Below, in pieces: positions 32,507 to 39,949 of a stretch of 64,000 nucleotides of DNA. The DNA is from Streptomyces sp. NBC_00459. Lineage in GTDB: Bacteria > Actinomycetota > Actinomycetes > Streptomycetales > Streptomycetaceae. The stretch covers positions 2,542,001 through 2,606,000 of the forward strand of contig NZ_CP107903.1 of NCBI RefSeq assembly GCF_036013955.1, in the 5' to 3' direction. Made by a program: the position numbers and the translations under genes. The notes beneath the pieces were generated by a model. The model made no database searches and was not told the origin of the DNA. It saw nothing but the letters and a program-made list of their open reading frames with translations. Each line of letters begins with the position of its first letter. Within the stretch, counting starts at the first letter, position 1.

Positions 32507-32718
32507 CCTGGGCCTTCCCGTCGGACCATCGGATCAAGGTCGTACGCCCACGAGCGTAACCGGAGAGGCCGTGGGAAGCGCCGGACGGAGCGGGCCGATG
32601 TTCCTGCTGGTCGGAACGGCGGCTTCCGCCGCCACCATGGCCGTTTCGGTGGCGCCGCGCACGGTTTTCGGCTTCGGTGAGGGGAGCCGTTCCGTAAAGG
32701 CGATCTGGAGGACCAGCG

Positions 32719-33165
32719 ATGCAGTACACGCTCGAAGTGATCCCGCTGCCCGTGAGCGACATCGACCGGGCCCGGGACTTCTACCGCGACAAGGCCGGTT
32801 TCCATGTCGACATCGACCAGGAGGTCATGCCGGGGATGCGCATCGTCCAGCTCACGCCACCGGGGTCGGGCTGTTCGATCGCGCTCGGCGACACCATCTG
32901 GGAGACGATGGACGGTCCGACGCCCGCGCCGGGCTCGTACCAGGGCCTCCAGCTGTGCGTCGCCGACATCAAGGCGGCCCACGCCGAGCTGGTCGAACGC
33001 GGCCTGGAGGTGTCGGAGCCGACGCAGTACTCGCCGGACGACGGCGCCACCTTCATGTACTTCAAGGATCCCGACGGCAACGGCTGGGCGATCCAGGAGT
33101 ACCGGCAACGGGCGGGAAAGCCACTGCACGCGCTGCTGACCGAGGCGGCGGCCGGCTCTCGTTAG
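32719..33165 (+). CDS. VOC-superfamily (glyoxalase-like) protein
   Basis: A 148-aa single-unit vicinal-oxygen-chelate fold: repeated beta-alpha-beta-beta-beta modules at YTLEVIPLPVSDIDRARDFYRDKAGF and GLQLCVADIKAAHAELVERGLEV, with YFKDPDGNGWAIQEY near the C terminus. These proteins bind metals or drugs (dioxygenases, glyoxalases, resistance proteins). The specific job is unknown. It is divergent from glnE and ends in a strong terminator. Confidence 0.85.
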   Translation: MQYTLEVIPLPVSDIDRARDFYRDKAGFHVDIDQEVMPGMRIVQLTPPGSGCSIALGDTIWETMDGPTPAPGSYQGLQLCVADIKAAHAELVERGLEVSEPTQYSPDDGATFMYFKDPDGNGWAIQEYRQRAGKPLHALLTEAAAGSR

Positions 33166-33175
33166 CCGACGTGTT

Positions 33176-33201
33176 CCCGGGGCCGCCACCGCGGCCCCGG
33201 G
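33176..33201 (+). terminator. Terminator after the VOC gene
   Basis: Perfect 11-bp G/C-only arms with a CACC loop, 10 bases after the stop codon; no T-run. Confidence 0.75.
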
Positions 33202-33261
33202 ACTGTCCCGCCACCCGCGTCACCGAGCGCGGGAGCACCGGTCAGGACGCCGCTCGACCCG

Positions 33262-33942
33262 TCACCGGACTTGTTGCACCGGCCCGGGCTCCACCGGCAC
33301 CGCGCCCTGCCGCCGCCGTACGACGAACGCGGCGATCCCCAACCCGAGGCCGATCAGGGCCAGGACCGCCCCGGCGATGATGGCCGTACCGAAGACGACG
33401 GGGATCGTGTAGTCGTCGGTCACCCGGTTCCGTACGGCGGACTCGGCAACCGTCCCGCCGTGGTCACTCTCGAAGAAGCGCGAGTCGATGGAGTCCACCC
33501 GGTTGTCACCGAGCAGGAACAGCCGCCCCTTCGGGACCGTCACGTCGTACGGCCTGCGCACGCCGTCCGCGTCGCCGCCCTTCACATACGGCTCCGGGAG
33601 CGGCTTCCCGTTCACGCTGAGCCGCGCGCCCGAGCCCTCGCCCGTGCAGCACACCACCCGGTCGCCTGCGACGCCGATCACTCGCTGCATCACGATCCTG
33701 ATCTCCGGGTAGCGCTCCGGCGACGAGAACAGCACGACGTCACCGCGCCGCACCTCGCTGCCGTCGACCCGCTCGGCAAAGATCCGGTCGCCCGGCTCGT
33801 ACGTCGGCGCCATGCTCGTGCTGCTGATGCTGAAAGCCTCGTACGAGCTCCGCCCGTACGCGAGGGAGCCGAGCGCCAGCACCACCCCCACGAGCCCCAC
33901 CACGACAGCCGCGACCCGCAGTCCCCGCCCCTTGCCCGACAT
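33262..33942 (-). CDS. Signal peptidase I-like (S26) membrane protein with Gln at the lysine position
   Basis: A 226-aa protein with an N-terminal helix (about 9-29), an S26 domain and a second helix near the C terminus (about 180-210), a layout of type I signal peptidases of Gram-positives. The nucleophile block ISSTSMAPTYEPGD is kept (Ser43). The block that usually reads KRVIG-PGD reads MQRVIGVAGD, so Gln86 stands where the catalytic Lys should be; the codon is CAG in the given sequence. LGDNRVDSIDSR is present. It may be inactive, act differently, or bind signal peptides without cutting. It is downstream of glnA2 on the same strand, separated by a strong terminator. Confidence 0.85.
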   Translation of the reverse strand: MSGKGRGLRVAAVVVGLVGVVLALGSLAYGRSSYEAFSISSTSMAPTYEPGDRIFAERVDGSEVRRGDVVLFSSPERYPEIRIVMQRVIGVAGDRVVCCTGEGSGARLSVNGKPLPEPYVKGGDADGVRRPYDVTVPKGRLFLLGDNRVDSIDSRFFESDHGGTVAESAVRNRVTDDYTIPVVFGTAIIAGAVLALIGLGLGIAAFVVRRRQGAVPVEPGPVQQVR

Positions 33943-34044
33943 CGTTCCCCTCCCCGTGCGGCACTTCCGCAGGGGTGACGTTAGCCGGTGCCTGTGAACG
34001 GACTGTGCGGGCCGCCCCGAGACGGCCCGGGGCCCTTGGGACGC

Positions 34045-34079
34045 CGTAGGGCCGACGGTTGCGAACCGTCGGCCCTACG
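34045..34079 (-). terminator. Strong terminator after glnA2
   Basis: Perfect 16-bp arms (CGTAGGGCCGACGGTT and complement) with a 3-base GCG loop, 46 bases past the glnA2 stop. It is the most stable hairpin seen in the window. Confidence 0.85.
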
Positions 34080-34125
34080 TGATGTTCATGGTGTCCCGGC
34101 GGGGGACGGGCCCCTTGACCCGTGC

Positions 34126-35487
34126 CTACAGCACCGGCAGGTTCTTCCGCAGCTCGAAGGCCGTGACCTCGGAGCGGTACTCCTCCCACTCCTGGCGCTT
34201 GTTGCGCAGGAAGAAGTCGAACACGTGCTCGCCGAGCGTCTCGGCGACCAGTTCGCTGCGCTCCATCAGGGTGAGGGCCTCGCCCAGGTTCTGCGGGAGC
34301 GGCTCGATTCCCATCGCGCGGCGCTCCGCGTCCGAGAGGGCCCAGACGTCGTCGTCGGCGCCCGGCGGGAGCTCGTAGCCCTCCTCGATGCCCTTGAGGC
34401 CGGCGGCCAGCAGGACGGCGTAGGCCAGGTACGGGTTCGCGCCCGTGTCCAGGGAACGGACCTCGACACGCGCCGAACCCGTCTTGCCGGGCTTGTACAT
34501 CGGGACGCGGACCAGGGCCGAGCGGTTGTTGTGGCCCCAGCAGATGTACGAGGGGGCCTCGCCGCCGGCGCCCGCGGTGCGCTCCGAGCCGCCCCAGATG
34601 CGCTTGTACGAGTTCACCCACTGGTTGGTGACCGCCGCGATCTCCGCCGCGTGCTTCAGCAGGCCCGCGATGAACGAGCGGCCGACCTTGGAGAGCTGGT
34701 ACTCCGAGCCGGACTCGTAGAACGCGTTGCGGTCGCCCTCGAAGAGGGAGAGGTGCGTGTGCATGCCGCTGCCGGGGTGCTCGCTGAACGGCTTCGGCAT
34801 GAACGTGGCGTTGACGCCCTGCTCCAGCGCCACCTGCTTCATGACCAGGCGGAACGTCATGATGTTGTCGGCCGTGGAGAGCGCGTCCGCGTACCGCAGG
34901 TCGATCTCCTGCTGGCCCGGGGCGCCCTCGTGGTGGGAGAACTCGACCGAGATGCCCATGGACTCCAGCATGGTGATCGCCTGGCGGCGGAAGTCCTGGC
35001 CGACGTGGGTCGGGGTGTGGTCGAAGTAGCCGGAGTTGTCGGCCGGGGTCGGGCGGGTGCCGTCCAGCGGCTTGTCCTTCAGGAGGAAGAACTCGATCTC
35101 CGGGTGCGTGTAGAACGTGAAGCCCAGGTCGGAGCCGCGCGTGAGGGCCCGCTTGAGGACATAGCGCGGGTCCGCGAAGGACGGCGAGCCGTCCGGCATG
35201 AGGATGTCGCAGAACATTCGGGCGGTGCCGGGGGCCTCCGCGCGCCACGGGAGGATCTGGAACGTCGACGGATCCGGCTTGGCGATCATGTCGGACTCGT
35301 ACACGCGAGCGAATCCCTCGATCGCGGAACCGTCGAATCCGATGCCCTCGTCGAAGGCCTGCTCGAGCTCGGCCGGGGCCACGGCCACGGACTTGAGGAA
35401 GCCCAGGACGTCCGTGAACCACAGCCGGACGAACCGGATGTCACGCTCCTCCAACGTCCGGAGCACGAACTCCTGCTGCTTGTCCAT
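34126..35487 (-). CDS. glnA2: Type I glutamine-synthetase family enzyme, GlnA2-like
   Basis: A 453-aa GSI-fold protein. It has a beta-grasp start (FVRLWFTDVLGFLKSVAV, GIGFDGSAIEGF), an active-site block EIEFFLLKD, and ATP-site blocks FMPKPFSEHPGSGMH and ICWGHNNRSALVRVP. The adenylylation loop, NLYDLP in GlnA, reads DDVWALSDAE here, so Trp382 replaces the target Tyr. In S. coelicolor the ortholog-like GlnA2 (SCO2241) has been reported as a gamma-glutamylpolyamine synthetase rather than a glutamine synthetase. ATG 35487 follows GGGGAAG; 35502 would add five residues. A long gap lies upstream. Confidence 0.9.
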   Translation of the reverse strand: MDKQQEFVLRTLEERDIRFVRLWFTDVLGFLKSVAVAPAELEQAFDEGIGFDGSAIEGFARVYESDMIAKPDPSTFQILPWRAEAPGTARMFCDILMPDGSPSFADPRYVLKRALTRGSDLGFTFYTHPEIEFFLLKDKPLDGTRPTPADNSGYFDHTPTHVGQDFRRQAITMLESMGISVEFSHHEGAPGQQEIDLRYADALSTADNIMTFRLVMKQVALEQGVNATFMPKPFSEHPGSGMHTHLSLFEGDRNAFYESGSEYQLSKVGRSFIAGLLKHAAEIAAVTNQWVNSYKRIWGGSERTAGAGGEAPSYICWGHNNRSALVRVPMYKPGKTGSARVEVRSLDTGANPYLAYAVLLAAGLKGIEEGYELPPGADDDVWALSDAERRAMGIEPLPQNLGEALTLMERSELVAETLGEHVFDFFLRNKRQEWEEYRSEVTAFELRKNLPVL

Positions 35488-35823
35488 CTTCCGCTTCCCC
35501 ATCCTTGCTGGTCAGGCCGCCTGTCTCCCGCACCACGGAAGGCGGTCGGGCACCTGAGCATCCCACCACAACAGCATTTCATGCGCATTGCGCACCTTGA
35601 TCGTCCAGCCGACCCAGGGGTGAACGCCTCGCGTACGGCAGGTGCACCGCTCTTTCCCTCATCTTGCCTGTTCGCGGCGACATCCGTAATGGGTGATCCC
35701 CTACGGGAACCGTTGCGGGCGGTCGCGGATTACGATCAGTGGCCACCGATTACGATCAGAGACCGCACAACCGATCGACCGACCGGCCAACCGACCGCCC
35801 CTTTCCCCAGAAGGACCGATCCC
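35488..35823. other. Divergent intergenic region between glnA2 and the DUF3105 gene
   Basis: This 336-base region has no gene. It must hold the glnA2 promoter (minus strand) and the DUF3105 promoter (plus strand). It contains two GATTACGATCAG repeats (35728-35739, 35748-35759) and then a CGACCGACCGGCCAACCGACC run at about 35774-35800. No GlnR-type site was recognised. Confidence 0.6.
35728..35759. repeat. Two 12-base direct repeats spaced 20 bases apart
   Basis: GATTACGATCAG occurs twice with exactly 20 bases between starts, about two helical turns, 65-96 bases before the DUF3105 start. The spacing puts both copies on one face of the helix, as expected for cooperative binding. Confidence 0.75.
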
Positions 35824-36504
35824 ATGGGTTCCGCCAAGAAGAGCGCCAAAGACAGTGGCAGCGCGGCGCGCAAGGCGCGCATAGAGGAGATGCGGCGCGC
35901 CGAGCGCTCACGTGAGCGCCGGAACCGGATCCTCACGATCGGCGTGAGCGTTGTCATAGTGGCCGGCCTCGTCGTCGGCGCGACGGTCCTGGTGAAGTCG
36001 CAGTCCGACAAGGACAGCGACACCGCCGCGACCGACTCCAAGGGCGCGGGCAAGTTCGTCACCGGCGCGGACGGCGTCAAGACCTGGGACAAGAAGCTCA
36101 CCCAGAACCACGTCACCAAGACCGTGAACTACCCGATGGAGCCCCCGGTCGGCGGTGACCACAACCAGGTCTGGATGAACTGCAACGGCGACGTCTACAC
36201 CAAGGCGCTCAACAACATGAACGCCGTGCACTCGCTGGAGCACGGCGCTGTGTGGGTGACGTACAACAGCAAGGCGTCGAAGACCGACATCGACGCGCTC
36301 GCGGCCAAGGTGAAGAAGACGCCGTACACGCTGATGAGCCCGGACGACAAGCAGGCGGACCCGATCATGCTGTCCGCCTGGGGCAAGCAGCGCACGGTGA
36401 CCAGCGCCAAGGACCCGAACGTGGACAAGTTCTTCGAGGAGTTCGTCCAGGGCAAGCAGACCCCCGAGCCGGGCGCCGCCTGCACGAACGGGCTGTCCCA
36501 GTGA
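35824..36504 (+). CDS. DUF3105 membrane-anchored protein
   Basis: A 226-aa protein with a basic cytosolic head (residues 1-40, many Arg/Lys), one transmembrane helix (about 42-61, LTIGVSVVIVAGLVVGATVLV) and an extracytoplasmic DUF3105 domain (VNYPMEPPVGGDHNQVWMNCNGDVYT, HSLEHGAVWVTYN, PIMLSAWGKQRTV, CTNGLSQ). Conserved His and Cys in GGDHN, MNCNG and LEHG could bind a metal. DUF3105 proteins are of unknown role. The ribosome site is AGAAGGA. The stop overlaps the next start by 4 bases, so the two proteins are made together. Confidence 0.9.
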   Translation: MGSAKKSAKDSGSAARKARIEEMRRAERSRERRNRILTIGVSVVIVAGLVVGATVLVKSQSDKDSDTAATDSKGAGKFVTGADGVKTWDKKLTQNHVTKTVNYPMEPPVGGDHNQVWMNCNGDVYTKALNNMNAVHSLEHGAVWVTYNSKASKTDIDALAAKVKKTPYTLMSPDDKQADPIMLSAWGKQRTVTSAKDPNVDKFFEEFVQGKQTPEPGAACTNGLSQ

Positions 36505-37124
36505 GCCGCTCGGCCTGGATCGCCGGTGCCGCCGCGACGGCGCTCGTCGCGGCCGGCGCGATCACCTACGCGGTCGCCGACGGCGACGACTCCGGGATGA
36601 AGGCGCCCGCCGCCGACTCGGCGGACGCGGGCTTCGCCCGTGACATGGCCGTCCACCACCAGCAGGCCGTCGAGATGTCCTACGTCGTGCGCGACCGCAC
36701 GAGCAACGAGGAGATCCGGCGACTGGCGTACGACATCTCGCAGACGCAGGCCAACCAGCGCGGCATGCTGATCGGCTGGCTCGATCTGTGGGAGCTGCCG
36801 AAGGTGTCCTCGGACGCGCCCATGTCCTGGATGGACATGGCGGGCATGGCCGACGGCAAGGACGGCGCGCTGATGCCGGGCATGGCCACCAACACCGAGA
36901 TGACGAAGCTGGGCAAGCTCAGCGGCAAGCAGGCGGAGATCTTCTATCTCCAGCTGATGACCAAGCACCACCAGGGCGGTGTCCATATGGCCAACGGCTG
37001 TGTGGAGCGGTGCGAGGTGGGCGTGGAGAAGCGGCTCGCGCAGGGCATGGTCAACGCGCAGGAGTCGGAGATCTCCCTGATGGCGGGGATGTTGAAGGAG
37101 CGGGGGGCCAAGGCCCTCTCCTAG
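36501..37124 (+). CDS. DUF305 (CopM-like) secreted or anchored protein
   Basis: A 207-aa protein. An N-terminal hydrophobic segment (about 7-25) is followed by the DUF305 domain with its ferritin-like helices: FARDMAVHHQQAVEMSYVV, IRRLAYDISQTQANQRGMLIGWL, then a Met-rich stretch (SWMDMAGMADGKDGALMPGMA) and LMTKHHQGGVHMANGC. His- and Met-rich DUF305 proteins such as CopM bind copper. GTG 36501 overlaps the upstream stop as GTGA. With DUF3105 it may form a surface metal-handling pair; this is inference. Confidence 0.9.
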   Translation: MSRSAWIAGAAATALVAAGAITYAVADGDDSGMKAPAADSADAGFARDMAVHHQQAVEMSYVVRDRTSNEEIRRLAYDISQTQANQRGMLIGWLDLWELPKVSSDAPMSWMDMAGMADGKDGALMPGMATNTEMTKLGKLSGKQAEIFYLQLMTKHHQGGVHMANGCVERCEVGVEKRLAQGMVNAQESEISLMAGMLKERGAKALS

Positions 37125-37269
37125 GGAAGCGGTTCAGCGGGACGAACGGGCCGGATGGGTCGGATCGGTCGGATGGCTCAAATCGCCTGCGTATACGTTC
37201 TCTTGGGGGCTTCTTGGCACAGCCATTCCCCCTGGATTTCCCTGGCATGAACGGTTCATCGCGAGAGTG

Positions 37270-37301
37270 GCGAGCGGCGAGTGATCACTCGCCTTGCTCG
37301 C
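37270..37301 (+). promoter_or_regulatory. Long palindrome in the S53 peptidase leader
   Basis: An 18-bp perfect palindrome (GGCGAGTGATCACTCGCC, 37276-37293) is extended by GCGAGC/GCTCGC arms with a TT bulge. It lies 24 bases before the S53 start, next to the ribosome site. In RNA it is a strong hairpin; in DNA it could be an operator. Confidence 0.6.
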
Positions 37302-37324
37302 GTTGAACCGCATCAGGGGGTTCC

Positions 37325-39268
37325 ATGAGATCCACTCGCGCCGTCAAGCGCGCCGGTGTGAGCCTGGCAGCGACACTGCCTCTGCTCGCCGGCGCGCTGG
37401 CGTTCGGCATACCCGCGGCCCATGCCGCGGACGCCCCGGGCCGGGACACGCTCGCCGGCACCAAGCCCGCGTGGGCCACCGCCAAGGCCGACAAGGGAGC
37501 CACGTCCGACGGCTCCAAGGTCACCGCCCGGGTCTACCTCGCCGGCCGGGACGCCAACGGTCTGGCCGCGTACGCGAAGGCCGTCTCCGACCCGACGTCC
37601 GCCGTGTACGGCAAGTACCTCACCGCCGCGCAGGTCCAGCAGCGCTTCGGGGCCTCCCCGGCCCAGGTCGCCGCTGTCAGGGCGTGGCTGAAGGCCTCGG
37701 GCCTCACGGTCACCGGCGTCACGGCGCACTACGTCACGGTCACCGGTGACGTGGCCGCCGCCGAGAAGGCCTTCAGCACCCAGCTGCACAACTACGCCAA
37801 GGGCAAGAAGACGTACCGGGCGCCCTCCAGGGCCGCCTCCGCGCCGGACAGCCTGCACGGTGCCGTCCTGACCGTCACGGGTCTGGACAACGCCCCGCAC
37901 ACGGCGACCCACGACGACACGCTGCCGGCGCCGGAGACGGTGTTCCGCAACGCGGGTCCGTTCTCCACGTACTACGGCTCCAACACCGCCGCCTCGCTGC
38001 CGACGGCGTACGGCGCCCAGATCCCGTACGCCGTCGAGGGCTACACGGGCAAGCAGCTGCGGGCCGCGTACGGCGCGGGCAGCTGGACCGGCAAGAAGGT
38101 GCGCGTCGCCATCACCGACGCCTACGCCTCGCCGTACATCGCCGCCGACGCCGCCACCTACGCGGCCAAGCAGGGCGACGCCTCCTACCGGAGCGGCCAG
38201 CTCAAGCAGGTCCTGCCGACGGGCTACACGAACACCGAGGAATGCGGCGCGGCCGGCTGGTACGGCGAGGAGACCCTCGACGTCGAGGCCGTGCACGCGG
38301 TCGCGCCGGCCGCCGACATCACCTACGTCGGCTCCGCGTCCTGCATGGACGACGACCTGATCGACGCGCTCAGCAAGGTCGTCGACAAGCACCTCGCCGA
38401 CATCGTCTCCAACTCGTGGGGCGGCGCCGAGGCCGACGAGACACCGGACCTGGCCGCAGCCTTCGATCAGGTGTTCGAGCTCGGCGCGGTCCAGGGCATC
38501 GGCTTCTACTTCTCCTCCGGCGACAACGGCGACGAGGTCGTCAACACCGGCCAGAAGCAGGTCGACACCCCGGCCAACTCGGCATGGGTGACGGCGGTCG
38601 GCGGTACCTCGCTGGCGGTCGGCCGGGGCGACAAGTACCAGTGGGAGACCGGCTGGGGCACCGAGAAGGCCTCGCTGTCGGCCGACGGCAAGACCTGGAC
38701 GAACTTCCCCGGCGCCTACACCTCGGGCGCGGGCGGCGGCACCAGCGCGACCGTGGCGGCGCCCTTCTACCAGAAGGGTCGTGTGCCGGACTACCTGGCC
38801 AAGGCCAACAGCGAGAAGGGCAACCGGGTCGTCCCCGACATCGCGGCGATCGCCGACCCGAACACCGGTTTCAAGGTCGGCCAGACCCAGACCCTGCCGG
38901 AGGGCGGCACCGCGTACAGCGAGTACCGCATCGGCGGTACTTCCCTGGCGGCACCGGTGATCGCGGCCGTACAGGCCCTCGCGCAGGAGGCCCGCGGCGG
39001 CAAGGCGATCGGCTTCGCCAACCCGGCGATCTACTCGACGTTCGCCTCGCACGCGAAGGTCTACCACGACGTGACCGACAACCCCACGGGGTACGGACTC
39101 GCCGTGGCACGCCTGGACTTCGCCAACGGTTACGACGCCACGGACGGGATCCTCACCTCCGTCCGCAGCCTCGGCAAGGACAGTTCGCTGCAGGCCGTAC
39201 GCGGCTACGACGACGTGACCGGCGTGGGTACGCCCGCGAAGGGTTACGTGGAGTCGTACCGCCGCTGA
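37325..39268 (+). CDS. Secreted S53 (sedolisin/kumamolisin) serine-carboxyl peptidase
   Basis: A 647-aa secreted acid-acting peptidase. A signal peptide (ARA/AHA-A near residue 38) precedes a pro-kumamolisin activation domain (about 60-190). The catalytic domain has GEETLDVEAVHA with E315 and D319, oxyanion-region SNSWGG and FYFSSGDNGDEV, and the nucleophile in GGTSLAAP (S540). The Ca-site region follows (GYDATDGILTS, GVGTPAKGY). Length fits a self-processing proenzyme. It should digest peptides outside the cell at low pH. A long hairpin precedes it and a terminator follows. Confidence 0.93.
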   Translation: MRSTRAVKRAGVSLAATLPLLAGALAFGIPAAHAADAPGRDTLAGTKPAWATAKADKGATSDGSKVTARVYLAGRDANGLAAYAKAVSDPTSAVYGKYLTAAQVQQRFGASPAQVAAVRAWLKASGLTVTGVTAHYVTVTGDVAAAEKAFSTQLHNYAKGKKTYRAPSRAASAPDSLHGAVLTVTGLDNAPHTATHDDTLPAPETVFRNAGPFSTYYGSNTAASLPTAYGAQIPYAVEGYTGKQLRAAYGAGSWTGKKVRVAITDAYASPYIAADAATYAAKQGDASYRSGQLKQVLPTGYTNTEECGAAGWYGEETLDVEAVHAVAPAADITYVGSASCMDDDLIDALSKVVDKHLADIVSNSWGGAEADETPDLAAAFDQVFELGAVQGIGFYFSSGDNGDEVVNTGQKQVDTPANSAWVTAVGGTSLAVGRGDKYQWETGWGTEKASLSADGKTWTNFPGAYTSGAGGGTSATVAAPFYQKGRVPDYLAKANSEKGNRVVPDIAAIADPNTGFKVGQTQTLPEGGTAYSEYRIGGTSLAAPVIAAVQALAQEARGGKAIGFANPAIYSTFASHAKVYHDVTDNPTGYGLAVARLDFANGYDATDGILTSVRSLGKDSSLQAVRGYDDVTGVGTPAKGYVESYRR

Positions 39269-39303
39269 GCCGGCGACGCCGCTGACGCGGCACCGTGCCC
39301 GAA

Positions 39304-39346
39304 GCCCGTCCCCGGAGCGTTCACCGTCCGGGGGCGGGTGCTTTTC
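39304..39346 (+). terminator. Terminator after the S53 peptidase gene
   Basis: A 13-bp stem (two G-T pairs) with a 10-base loop, followed by GCTTTTCG. Its right arm overlaps the stop end of the opposing membrane-protein gene. Confidence 0.75.
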
Positions 39347-39737
39347 GGGTACCTCGCCCGATCACGAGGAAGATCACGAAACCGGCGACGAACAGGAGCA
39401 CGCCGCCGACCAGGAACGGTATGGGGGTGTACTCCTCGGTGCACGTCTGCCCGCCCGACGAGGAGCGGCAGACCTCCCCCGGGCCGCCCCGGTTCAGGTA
39501 CGCGAGGTGGAAGAGCGGCAGCGCCAGACCCGCGAGACCTCCGGCGACGGCGTTCCGCGGCCCCTTCCGCAGCAGGAGCCACGCGGCCACGGCGGCCAGG
39601 CCGAGAAGCACCGGCCCCACCGTCAGGATGGCGGCGAGCCCGGCAGCCACGCACGCCCCCACCGCGAACCAGGCCAGGAACCAGCCCCAGCCCGTTCTGC
39701 GGTCTTCACTGTCCTCATGTGCCCCGTTGTGTGTCAT
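39321..39737 (-). CDS. Small integral membrane protein
   Basis: A 138-aa protein with four predicted helices: WFLAWFAVGACVAAGLAAIL, VLLGLAAVAAWLLL, GGLAGLALPLFHLAYL and FLVGGVLLFVAGFVIFLVIG, with short charged ends and a loop holding two Cys (EVCRSSSGGQTCTEEYT). No named family is recognised. ATG 39737 follows AAGGG; a further in-frame ATG at 39763 is possible. It is convergent with the S53 gene and divergent from nadE. Confidence 0.75.
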   Translation of the reverse strand: MTHNGAHEDSEDRRTGWGWFLAWFAVGACVAAGLAAILTVGPVLLGLAAVAAWLLLRKGPRNAVAGGLAGLALPLFHLAYLNRGGPGEVCRSSSGGQTCTEEYTPIPFLVGGVLLFVAGFVIFLVIGRGTRKAPAPGR

Positions 39738-39949
39738 ATCCCTTACTGAAGACGCAGCCATGACATCCGGGCAATCCACTTCAAGATCCCATTGCCCTAC
39801 CGTCAGGGAGAGATGACCCCGAGCGCCGTACCGCGAGCCCGACTTGCCCCGACAGTCGGCAATCCGGGATCGGGACCTCAGCCCCGGCGTGGGGCGACCC
39901 ACACTCCCCCACCCCCCATCGCGTCGCATTGACGATTACACTTGGCGGC

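Noticed and set aside
33988..36504. An 838-aa plus-strand frame covering glnA2 antisense and the DUF3105 gene.
   Set aside because: The DUF3105 protein starts at 35824 with a ribosome site; the upstream part is the reverse of glnA2.
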